Assembly (NCBI GenBank): GCA_032209605.1
Contig: JASFXZ010000001.1
Span: 17,440,256-17,504,255, forward strand
DNA: 64,000 nucleotides
Direction: 5' to 3'
DNA from: Mactromeris polynyma
Lineage: Eukaryota; Mollusca; Bivalvia; Venerida; Mactridae
Shown here: positions 10,828-21,520 of the stretch, piece after piece
Layout: every line of letters starts with the position of its first letter
How positions within the stretch are numbered: position 1 is the first letter of the stretch
The notes under the pieces: generated by a model
Seen by the model: the letters and a program-made list of their open reading frames with translations, nothing else
Database searches by the model: none
What the model was told of the DNA's origin: nothing
Program-made: the position numbers and the translations under genes

Positions 10828-13800
10828 TTATTTAGTCCAGCTAACTTTGGGAATGTCAAAATGCTCAGTCAAATTATCTAGATGCTGATTAAATTCCTGC
10901 AATGAAAAAATAGATAGACATTAATTAATACATATAATATATATCAAACTCACATTATATCAATAATGCCCCCCTTAAGTAACAACTAACATGTCCAGCT
11001 CTAAACATTATGGTTTTGGAACTAAAAAGTACATGTTCTCTAAAATGATTGTGGAAAGTGTAATATTATAAATTTTATTGAAAAATCTCATTGCAATAAG
11101 ACACTTCAATGATCTGATGCCTGTACTGGCTACATCCGAATTCAGATTGATAAGTATAATTAAGTTAAAAGTAAACATGTTTCCTGAACTCCGATCTATG
11201 TTTAATGCCATAGATACCATACTTTTAGTAGTATCTATCATATTGTTTCTGATACACATTATGCCCAAGTTTGGTGAAGATTGGCTAAAATATTTTTGAG
11301 TCAGAAAGCAGACATGGCTGTTTAGATAAATTTTTGACAATTCAGAGCTACTAAACCCTCAGATGTATCTTACCATGATTCTTTCCTTGTGAGTTTTGGA
11401 TGCTTTTTCTAAGATTTCTTTAGCCACCTAAAACAAAACACAATGTAGAATACAAGTTTAGCACAAATAAGGTAAAATCAATATTCAACATAAACCTCAA
11501 AACTCATCTAGTAATTTTGTTGCAGTTTTTAGCAAGCATTCGTATCCATAATATATCACAAACAGAATACTGAATTATTAATTTCATCATTGTATCACAT
11601 GTAACTTCACAACACAATGATGGAAATAGAGGACTAAGGTTTGACACAAACCTCAAGTTTTAAACTGTCAGACCCTGGAGATTTACCATACTAAAAAAAT
11701 ACAACAGAGCCATGATGGCCCTCTATTGCTCTCACCTGACAAACTGGACATCTTTGATAACATGTTCTAGATTTCTTTTATACAACAAACATAATTACCA
11801 GGCATCTTTTACATCAGGCAGAAAGTAGGCCCTCCAGAAAGTTAAAATATCTTTTCTATGATTTGACCCTATGATATATAACGAGTATTGGAAATGTGCC
11901 GCTATTGTGATATGATAGACAAAATTTGTGTCACAATAGCGCCACATTTCCAATACTCGTTATATAGCTTTTCTGGTGCTGTCTCTTCCTGTACATTTAC
12001 ACCCAAATTGGGCCCAGGTTTTAGACTTGTACATAGCTGGAGGTGACCTTAACTCTACAGCATTTGTATAATGTATTTGACGCCAACATGTATTAGATTA
12101 CCACCGTTTATATGGAGCAAACTATGAGACTAGCATGCCATGAATTGTTATTCTTGGTATTCTACTTTTCAAGATACATGTATGCATGCACAAAACAATG
12201 CCAGTGTTTCACCAATTTAATGGCCATAACTCAGCTTTGCGTTCAGTTACGGCTAACAATCACAAACGTTTTGTATCGTATCCCTTACGACCTTATCACA
12301 TTGACTGCACACGGGGAACCAAATTGCAAAACGTGAGGCAAATACCTTTACTGAACGCAGGGCTGCTCTACCTGTAACAGTGAAAGTGAGATCTGATTAT
12401 GCACAACTTCATGCACTACAGCATTTGTATGTTTGATTCTCATTTTTTACAATACCGTACCTTTTCTTCCTTAGCTTTTTCAAAGGCAATCTCTGCTTTT
12501 GTTCTTCTGTCAACTCTAAAACTGCGTTTTCCTTCATCAGTTGATGTACCTGAATTGGTTGCTATATTTTCATACAGTTTTGATAACTCCTTATCTTTAT
12601 CCCTCTTTTTCTTTTTCCTTAAATGAAAAATAACACAATCAGGGAACATACATGAAGTATACGTATATCGTTTTTGCAGGCAAAATATATTGGTATTTAG
12701 GTCTTTGGTAACAACAATATGTATGAATCAATAAAGCAATATCAATCAACATTATAATTTATATGTTATTAATTGTTATTAAGTGTTTAGGGGTCGTGGG
12801 TTCGAGCCCCACAGTTCAAAATGTATTGGAAGTTGTTATTGTAAACAACAGACTGCACAGTTTGACTATGCGATTCAGGGTCATCTCGGCCCACTTACAG
12901 TCTCGGCCCAGCCCGACTCGGTCCACTTTTGAAGTGCAATGAATTGGCAAAGTTGTTCACATTAATTATTGATGCGATATATATGAACATTCTAAGTGTT
13001 GATTTTTGATACACTGATCGTTAATATTTAAGTTAAATGTATTAAAGTTGAAAACATTACTGAATATTCTCAGTGCATTGCCGTGAAATGTATAGAGTTT
13101 GGTATCTGTTATAATATTAATAAAGTAGACCATATGAAAAAGTTTAATATTTATTTCATAAATTTCACGGATATATCGCGAGAAATTCTCACAAATCACA
13201 AAATCCTGTAAACACTCACAGTAATATTACACAAGTAGAATAAATGTTACAAATAATAAGCACATACACAGACACTAAATCACAATAGCACAGTATAATT
13301 GGAATATCTTCGCCTTTTCATTGCTATTAAAAAGACGACTTCTATCACATTCTTTAATATGCCGAATTGCACTTCAAAAGTGGGCCGAGTCGGACCGGAA
13401 TGTGTGAACAACTTTGCCTATTCATTGCACTTCAAAAGTGGGCCGAGTCGGACCGGGCCGAGACTGTAAGTGGGCCGAGATGACCCTATGCGTGTGGTAA
13501 GACACGGCCAAAAGAATCTGAACACTTTACCAGTATGTGAACACCAGCTTACACCGACTGACTGATGACATAAAAGAACAAAACCTAATAACTAAATAAG
13601 GAATCGGTTTCTGACGATTTTAATAGACACACGATACCCTTTGACAGCGACACCAATGTTTGTTTACGATTCACAATCCGACTCGGATTCCGAGTTTGTC
13701 TGCATGTCAGTTAAAACCCCGGATCATGAAAAAAGTTAGCTATGATTGTAATCGATTCAGAGCTATTATAAGAATATAAGAGTACCAACTTCTTTATTTT

Positions 13801-13860
13801 GTGATCAGTCACTCCCTTTAATTTCAGCGCACCTCCGCTGACATTTTCATAGTCAGCCAT
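10828..13860 (-). CDS. FAM32A: FAM32A (OTAG-12 family) nuclear protein
   Basis: Small conserved nuclear protein; the human homologue is a component of the catalytic spliceosome acting in 3' splice-site choice and is also linked to apoptosis (family knowledge). Coding exons: 13860-13786 (or -13790), 12617-12461, 11427-11374, 10896-10828. The N-terminus MADYENVSGGALKLKGVTD matches the family's x-Y-E-x-V..GxLKLKGV start. Exon 2 holds the lysine-rich block KKKKRDKDKE and RRTKAEIAFEKAKEE. Exon 3 gives ILEKASKTHKERIM and exon 4 EFNQHLDNLTEHFDIPKVSWTK, the hallmark C-terminus. Length, about 115 aa, is normal. The exon 1/2 joint is ambiguous: either donor GTTGGT or donor GTACTC with an acceptor six bases inside the lysine run keeps frame. 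The stop codon overlaps an AATAAA hexamer. Confidence 0.93.
11685..12055. repeat. Dispersed repeat remnant in FAM32A intron 2, hosting a foldback
   Basis: Contains GAGCCATGATGGCCCTCTAT and TTGCTCTCACCTGACAAACT, phrases I recall as recurrent in bivalve repeats. The foldback at 11875-11966 sits inside it. Family unknown; the annotation rests on recognition of the phrase only. Confidence 0.4.
11875..11966. repeat. Hairpin, 36-bp arms, 20-nt loop
   Basis: Arms 11875-11910 and 11931-11966 are inverted copies with one mismatch (35 of 36); both contain GAGTATTGGAAATGTG or its complement. In the FAM32A primary transcript this would fold into a stem of pre-miRNA size. It could equally be a tiny foldback MITE; no small-RNA evidence is available from sequence. 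Confidence 0.85.
12786..12816 (+). mobile_element. tRNA/SINE 3'-half remnant
   Basis: GTGGGTTCGAGCCCCAC is a perfect T-arm and B box. There is no matching A box or acceptor stem upstream, so this is a fragment of a tRNA or SINE head, not a functional tRNA. Confidence 0.45.
12876..13487. mobile_element. Nonautonomous DNA transposon with ~85-bp TIRs (hAT-like?)
   Basis: The left end starts CAGGGTCATCTCGGCCCACT and continues through CACTTTTGAAGTGCAATGAA. The right end (about 13402-13487) is its inverted copy, ending TGGGCCGAGATGACCCT. A partial second copy of the right TIR core lies at about 13368-13400. Flanks read ATGCGATT and ATGCGTGT, a possible imperfect 8-bp target duplication; with the CAGGG terminus this suggests hAT, an inference. 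The middle is AT-rich with no transposase. It sits in FAM32A intron 1. Confidence 0.75.
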
Positions 13861-15305
13861 TTTCTTATAGCTTTGGTTTTAGTCTAGTCCCGATTGATTG
13901 CACAATCTCTAAGCAGAGTTGTCGTTCGTTGCTTACCACATGAACATTCGAACTCCTCGCAGCATTTAGTTACCTTGGGCACCGTTCAGAAGTAACTTGA
14001 CTTAAACTATGTATTCATACACACCATTTGTACATGAAAATTATATATTTGAAGATAAATTCTGTCGACAGGTTTAAAATAATTCATTTTTTCTAATTTT
14101 CAACAAACAAAAAATGCAAAATGCATGGACAAATGCGCTAAATTTACTTGATAGGCTATTTTCCATTTGTGATTTCATGCATTGATTCAGTAGACCACTG
14201 TCGTGTATTCTTTAGGTAGACGGAGCTATATATAATTCTACCTCTTATTCCGAGTGCGTGCGTAAAATTATTATGTTTTACTATTCGGTTTAGAAGCCGT
14301 TTATGCATGCAGTTGTTAGGCCCTACCGCCGATTGGGGAAAACTCTGAATAACATGTTCATTACCTGTTAGTAATATGTTTGTAAATGTGTGTATATATT
14401 TGATCAGCTTATCCATGCAAACACATAACGTTAGTATTACGCTGTGTGAAGGTAAATTGTGTCATAGTTATGTTATTCAATTTATAACGATAATTGTCAC
14501 TGTGACAGCGTTAATTGGTGCCTACATTAATTTGTAAATAGTTCAACTTAAATTATGAGTAATGAAATAAATACTTCAAGGCAAGCATTTTAAAATGATT
14601 TGCAACTATATAAATTATATTGTTTTAGTGATGGGACGTATGATGGGGCACCTCCGTGTTTTTAGGATCTAACAATTGAGGTTATTTTGTGTATTATTAT
14701 CCGAAACAGAGGCATAGAAAGACGTATCTATAGGTTAGTCTCTCTGTTATATTTATAATTTAACACCGTTGACTCAGGTGGCGGGTGCCTTAGCATAAAA
14801 TAACGGTAACCTACTGTTGACTGTATTTTCATCTTATAAATGTGCATACAGAACATCGTGCTGAAAGTTCATGACAAGTGAACATATGGGTTATACTTGG
14901 TAAAATCATTCTTTATTCATATCTTACAGTTCATAAGCGTCCTCCTATATTCGAGAATAACAGCCATACATTAAGAATCTGAGCTATTTACTTTACAGCG
15001 ATTGCGAAACAAGTACCTACATGCAGTTTATATTTATCACCCTCCTATGGAGGAGTGAGACCCTTTACCCTCCTCCGGCCCCCCTCCCCGACCACTATGT
15101 CTTGTGTAAGTGGTACATAGACCGATCGCAACCTTCATCACTACACATTTGAAGTTGACGACAATATTCCTTCGAAAAGAGCACATTTCGGGGACATCTT
15201 AATATTTAGCCGAATGACATATACAACTTAAAACTGGGGACCTCCGCTGTCGAATGTATATGATTGCTCACTTCAAATCAATTGTCACTCTCTCTTATTT
15301 GTCTG
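13861..15305. other. FAM32A 5' flank and intergenic stretch
   Basis: Immediately upstream of FAM32A; no TATA box is obvious. The rest is AT-rich with no coding or repeat signal except a pyrimidine-rich patch at 15060-15090. Nothing else recognised. Confidence 0.4.
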
Positions 15306-15490
15306 CGTGTTCGAATCTCATCCTGGATATAACATTTGTGAGGAAACCGTTCAGCTGGTATTGGGAAGGTATATGGTTTTACCCTGGCGTCCGCCTGAGG
15401 TCTTCCTCCACCCTAATAGTTTGACTAGTCACTACATGGCTATTAATGTGACTTGCAACCATTACAAATATAATATAACATATGGATAAA
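15306..15490 (+). mobile_element. tRNA-derived SINE, 5'-truncated (same family as 37809)
   Basis: Begins in a B box (GTGTTCGAATCTC) and shares its body and tail with the better copy at 37809: GTCCGCCTG, then TGGCTATTAATGTGACTT and CATTACAAATATAAT. The A box is missing. Confidence 0.6.
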
Positions 15491-16080
15491 ACCTGAGACA
15501 TTTTGAAATGTACATTTTGGCTTGATTCCTATGCTTATTAATGATAACATTATACAAATATGTAGCCGACTTATTTGAATAACCAAATTTTCCAAAAATA
15601 TTTGGCGGTTTCTTATGTGGTTCAAGAAAATACATTAATGAAACATTACCGTGGAAATGTGTTAATTTCTGTCAATTTCTATTCCCTCCGACAGACTGGG
15701 TTTGGCGAGTCTATTAATGTCGCGTAACTTGTCACCAAAAGGCAGCAATATGTATTCACGTGTGTATCAGAACGCACTGGATTGTATCAATACAAGACAT
15801 ACTAAATAGTTCTCTGAAATCTACGCGCGAGATGTACAACTCGGTATGTCCTTGGTCTATTTTTTGTAGTTGGTATCGGTTTAGCTTCTGTAATCTACAA
15901 AGAAGGAATTTAATGCTGCTCTGTCACAACTCCAGTTTTTGTTGTGCTTGAAAGTCCTAGTGCCGGTATTATTACATTGTTCTGATATATATATATCGTG
16001 GAAATATGCTGCAGAAGGACATATACATATTTTCTGTGATAACGAAGCGTATGTTTGTCAGTAGTTAAACATTACAGTAA

Positions 16081-16330
16081 TATTGAGCGCCGCTGTTGGA
16101 TTTCCAACCTCTTCTTTAAGTGACGTCATCTCCAGAAAACGTCACATGTGACGTCACCATGTTCTGACAGTAAGCAAATCCCCCCATATGGCAATATGAA
16201 AACGAAGTGACCATATGGAGTAAATATTGTTTCCTGCTTGCAAATACATGTAGTGTCATCACATGTTGCGCTTTCTTGAAATGGCGTCACTTACAGAAAA
16301 GGTTGTAAATCCCTAGCAGCGCTAATTATT
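16081..16330. mobile_element. MITE with long TIRs and CRE palindromes (family M2), copy 1
   Basis: About 250 bp. The left end (TTGAGCGCCGCTG, then TTCCAACCTCTTCTTTAAGTG) and the right end (inverted: TTACAACCTTTTCTGTAAGTG, with TTAGCGCTGCTA outside it) are roughly 70-bp inverted repeats. Two intact TGACGTCA octamers (cAMP-response-element palindromes) lie at about 16121 and 16150. The centre has a CCATATGG box. A second full copy is at 25464 and a half copy at 35600. Confidence 0.8.
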
Positions 16331-16348
16331 AGGCTATTCTTTTCTCAC

Positions 16349-16508
16349 CTTTCTCTGCCAGGTCATTCCTGTGCCTCTGTTCCTTAACGTGTGTGCCTTT
16401 TGGCCTTCTCGTTGTTTTATGGATTGTTGTTTTCCGAGAGGTATGCGTGAGGAGACACTGTCTTATGTATTTGGCGCTCCCTGTAGCTACTTATTCTCTC
16501 TCTTTAAC
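16349..16508 (+). mobile_element. Dispersed repeat D1, copy C (3' half)
   Basis: Holds GTCATTCCTGTGCCTCTGTT, ATGGATTGTTGTTTTCCG, CACTGTCTTATGTATTTGGC and the terminal CTCCCTGTAGCTACTTATTC. The 5' half of D1 is absent. Confidence 0.75.
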
Positions 16509-19500
16509 CACTTCGATGCAAGTTGTTCTTACATACATTTGGAGGAACGATATATTTTGAATATATAATATCGATTTATTAGCGAGAGACATACGCTGAT
16601 ACATAAGTTATGTATAACATATTCCCAACAATAACAGTAACAAAGTATTACAACACACCACTATTCAATGTTGTTCAATCAAGACACACTCCTGTTTGCA
16701 TCTGCTAGTTTCGTATTGACTGCATGGCTTTGCCTGAATGTATCTTACATACACTTCGCTGGAATTAGTAGTCGATAGGTAGTAAATTAATCAGTACGCT
16801 TTCTGACACGTTGCCTACCAGTATGATTGATCACTGATTTCCTTGATCGAACATCACGCAGACAAATACTGGTCATTTCTCATTATAACACCGAAGACGT
16901 CGTATATAAGATTTCTGTTTTGTCACAGATAAGAAATAATTTCACGACAGGATAGAGAAGTGCAGACAAAATATTAAAAACTGGGCTTTTTCGGAGTAAA
17001 AGTCAGAATGAATAGTGGAAGATTACATACATAACAAAGCACCTCCACTCATAGTCCTGGATAAGTCTTATACAAATCACATGAAATATAAATTCTGTAA
17101 AAAAAATTGAAAATTTGCTGATGAAAATACATGAATATGTACCAAAATTTACTTTTCAGTGGGTATAACACTGAAAGTAATTGGACATAATCATTTACCT
17201 CGTGTAACAACTAACATATATAATCAAAGTACTGAACGTACAGACAGCCGGGCTAACTTGATTGATTGAAGATGTAATTAAGACGATGTCTTTAATGCAT
17301 ATTGCATGTAGATAAAGTTATATTATTACTTCATTAAGTTTTCAATAAAAATCAATCGGTCCAGTGACTTTAGGTAAACAGGCAAATTATTTTATATAAT
17401 GTAATATGGTCAAGTCCCTCCATAGATAACATGACAAACTGAAAGTTGAACTGTGTTTAACAGTTTAACAGTTTATTTCATTTTCTCAGTTCATGTAAAA
17501 CATGACAACATGAGTACATAATATACAAAATACAAATACAATGGTAAAGAGGCAGTTACAATAAGAAAATGAATGCATCATGCACAAGAGATACAATTAT
17601 AAACAGATATTCAGGGAGAAGGTATTGTTATTCTAATTTTGTTAAAATATGTATATATTCAAGAAAAATATGTTGTTTTCAGATGTTTTAAGTCATTTTG
17701 TAGACGGAGATATTTTCACAATTTCAGTTTCCATATTATCGTTGAAATTGACGTTTGTAATTAACTTATATCTGCAATCAGACACACAACTACTGTCTGT
17801 ATATGAAATGTTGTCTATATAAGCATTTCTATAAAGTAATATTGTGCTCATTCGTTCTGTTTATCTAAACAAAAATGACAAATATAGTTTAAACATCAGT
17901 GAATACATTTATGCATTATCAAAGAATGCGCAAATAATCAAGTCCTCAGCATTTGACGAAAAAAATAATTTTTAATATCTATAAATTAAAAAAAAAATCA
18001 TTTTTTAACAAACGGATTTGAGCATTTTTTCTGTGCGGAAAACCCGTTCGAATAATTTACGTTCAGATGGGCCAGATGCATTTTAACAGTCAAATCATAA
18101 ACGGCTTTAATCTATACACAATACTGAACTCGTCTGGTTCATTAAAAAACGATCTCTGGAAAGTTTTCTATCAGGAGCTAATGGTAGTCTTATAACTGAG
18201 GATTCGCAATTGATATATTATATTAACGATATTTGGGAATAAATTATGATCACCGTTCCATTATGGTGCCTGGAGCATTTATGATTTTAAGGCACACGTC
18301 TATGCTCATATATTGGCTGTATAGGACATAGCTTTTACTTATGTGAGCATGGAAGAAAACGGAAAATCGTAAAAGATTCAATGAAAAATCTAATAAATGG
18401 AGAAATGAAAACGTGTTCATCTACACAAAATACTCCCCATTAGGTGGATATAAACTCTGATAATGTGTGTCACTTGAAAGTGCTTGAAAGGTTGAAAAGT
18501 GACGTACTTCCGAAATGGGAGAGACTGTGCGTGATATTTGTCATTTTAAAATCTAATTCCTTCTTTGTAAATGGTTGTTACTAATGAAACAAATTCCTAC
18601 ACCTTGAGACTAGAAGGACTTACAAAATATTAATGGACTCCTATAGTCCTTGCAATTGGTCCGTCTAAGTACGCTGGTTCTTGCATGACAATGGATCACA
18701 CACATTATCCTATTAATGCGAACTTTTTAAATGCTTTAAACGGTTACCAACAAACATATATTGCTTGACTCCATATGTCTACATTGTGTTCAACAGCAAA
18801 ATGACAGCATACGATATACAACATCTGTAAATTACGTGCATCTTATTTGCTCGACACAGGATTATCATAGTCATATCGACCCAGTAGACTTATTGTTATA
18901 TTTCAATCTAGCGATATGTTCTCGGTATATCATACTGAAAGCTACATAAACCCTTTATCGATCTAATGACGCCGTTGTTTACAACGCACCTCATCGAAAC
19001 GTTCATAATGTAATAGATTGTATAATAGTCAAATCACAATGACGTGCACCGTGGTTATGAAATTGAAGACATCCAGAAGTTTTACCAATCAAATAAACGT
19101 AGCATGCATGGTGATTATGAAATTACGACGTTGAACCAATTTTTTGTTCGTCAACAGTGCGGTAACTAACAGTGCGGGTTTCTAATTACTGTGTCCTTTG
19201 ACAATTAAGTCCCTCCCTTTCACTTAAGTTTGAATTAGCTCCACCTTTCCAGATATAGCACTACAAACTTCGAAGAAAACTTACGGAACTATGATACAAT
19301 TGTTCATTTCTGAATTTTACATTATGTACTAAATGCAGTATATATACATACCTCAGAAGTATTGAAATGAAAAACAAACAAGGCATGACATTTTGTATTG
19401 CTTTTATCCCCATTATATATTTATAGCGTAATTATGTACAAATAAAACATTAGAAGATCCTTTTAAGATGTAATAGGTCCGAGCATTCGGTAATGTTGTG

Positions 19501-21207
19501 GTGTTTACATCACTTCTGCTATTGCAACAACAACCACAACATGCTGCCATATCTAGCAAAGGTTAATCACACTTTATTCCCTGAAGCACTCAGAAATGCG
19601 CACGTAATTTCTGCTTTGAAGAGGCAGTGACAAGACTGAAAGGATAATACTATAAACGTCAAAATCAGTGATCCAAAACTGTCTTCTGGACAAAGTTTTC
19701 GTCTGTTAAGTGAACGGGAAATGTCTGTATACAAATTTGCACTCACTTATTACTTAAATCCAGCGGCCAGGGTAGTGTTGTACTAACATACTTTCTTTTT
19801 TGTGTTCTAGGTTAAGCGCGAATTATAAACTTGCCCAAGTCGTACGGAAAACAAAAGTGCGTTGCACTAACTCTTTGTAAGTTATTGTTTCCACTTACTT
19901 AAACTTTGTTCTTTATTCTACAATCGGATTTAATGTGGTCAATAGAACTACAGTAACATAGTGTCTGTTGTAGGGGGAGGTATTGTGACCCATTATTACA
20001 CAGGATCTTACTGCGTTGAACCTTGCGATATTGGAGATACGTTTACAGTATAATAACCAACATTTGCCTTAAATCCTTTCGTTTTACTAGAGATAGTATT
20101 GCTCTTGTCTGCATGTGGCTTGTTGTTATTTTCGATAAAATCAAGAAGGACGCGTATTATTTCGCATGCTGGTCTGCATTATAGTTAAGTTGTACTGTCT
20201 GACAATAGTTATGTTCAGTAATTATGGCCCACAGGATATTGTCACGAGGTAATTCCCCTTGTAATGTATGTATATGTAATACAGGAATGTTTAACGCTTT
20301 TACACCTGACTTCTTTCCGCGACTGAAATCGCACTCACTCATCAAAACAGACGCGTCGCGCAGTCCTGAACATTGGGGTGGCGATGGTGAGGGTATGGGC
20401 GGTGTGTCCACTCCCGACTGTGAGATTTTTAAAAATAGTGATGAAAATGGAGCTATTTCTAGGCCTCTTAGCCTTTGAGATCTTTATTCTGTTGGATGAA
20501 ATTCTTGAATTATGACAGCGCGAGTTTTGTAAAATTAGGGGAAAATAATGTGAAGAAATTACGAACAGGTAAAACCACTATACATGTATATACATTCTAT
20601 CAAGTAGTAATCTGCATAGCAAAATACATATACACTGAATCAACACGGTGTTATTTGATGACCAAATGTTGTCAGAAAAGCAATTATCATATTATACCGC
20701 TTCAGCGTGATGGTTTAAAAAACTAGCCGCCTTTTAATTTCAGACCATCCACTTGATTCATAGTTAGTTAATCTCCCATGTCCGAATCCGCCATATTTTG
20801 CCGCTCTAATTTGCTTACCACTTTTCGGCATCAAAAATCTCAGTTTTATGAAAGACGCATGACCGTTGCTTGCCGCATTATTGAGGCGGCGATCGCCGCC
20901 CTTGCCACCCAAGTCGCGACGCCACTGCAAAGTTTATCCATGATGATTCGTAACAGTCAGGTTTGTAGAATTATAATAAATGTTAATTGCATTGGAAATT
21001 GATATCTGAACAAATTGACAAAAAGAGCATTATACATTGGACAGATAAGAAAACATTCAAATTTAATCCTAAATGTACTTTTCTTTTCTGTACAGTTAGT
21101 AAAGCTTACATTATAAAGTGGATGTCGTCATACATTTTATAGAAACATAATAACGTAACACCGAATGTCCGTATTGCAAAAAACTGCAATAAATGACTGA
21201 TCATATA
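16509..21207. other. Gene-poor intergenic stretch (~4.7 kb)
   Basis: AT-rich, with no ORF resembling a family I know. A CG-richer patch at 20840-20935 (CGGCGATCGCCGCC) sits among short shadow ORFs. 17450-17600 resembles the 3' tail of a non-LTR element (polar A/T-rich, CATGACAACATGAG) but is too short to call. Otherwise nothing supported. Confidence 0.4.
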
Positions 21208-21434
21208 CAGTAAAATCTCACTTAATGTCCACCTTAATAATAGAACCACCTCAAAATTAAGAACACAAGTTCCAAGTCCATTTTCACTGTTTCGCTCACT
21301 ATTCAACCTCAATATTAGAACCATCTCAATAAGAATAACAGGTTCTAAAGGTACCAAGGCATTCTCGTCATTACGTAGTTGGCCGAGGTTTTCCGAATGG
21401 TCCCAAGGGTTGTCTTATAGTTGAGGTGTGACTG
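21208..21434. mobile_element. Pogo/Tigger-like MITE, copy 4 (family M1), with insertion
   Basis: Starts CAGTAAAATCTCACTTAAT and ends GAGGTGTGACTG with TA on both sides. It is longer than its sisters because about 55 bases (around 21355-21410) interrupt the right part. Located just 3' of the GPCR stop codon. Confidence 0.75.
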
Positions 21435-21520
21435 TATATAAATTTCATCAAGCATTTCAAATGTTTCTTGTTAATTTTTTTAAGTAAAGAATATGTTGTT
21501 ATTAACAGGATCTTTTGTAT

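Noticed and set aside
11008..11340. 110-aa minus ORF in a FAM32A intron, with a 73-aa ORF opposite
   Set aside because: Lies wholly between FAM32A exons 3 and 4 and has no recognisable motif.
20157..20478. Two overlapping ~84-aa ORFs on opposite strands
   Set aside because: No family resemblance, no splice context and complementary overlap; most likely chance in a less AT-rich patch.
20840..20935. CpG island or bacterial insert suggested by CGGCGATCGCCGCC
   Set aside because: Under 100 bases long with no promoter or gene attached; too short to support either reading.
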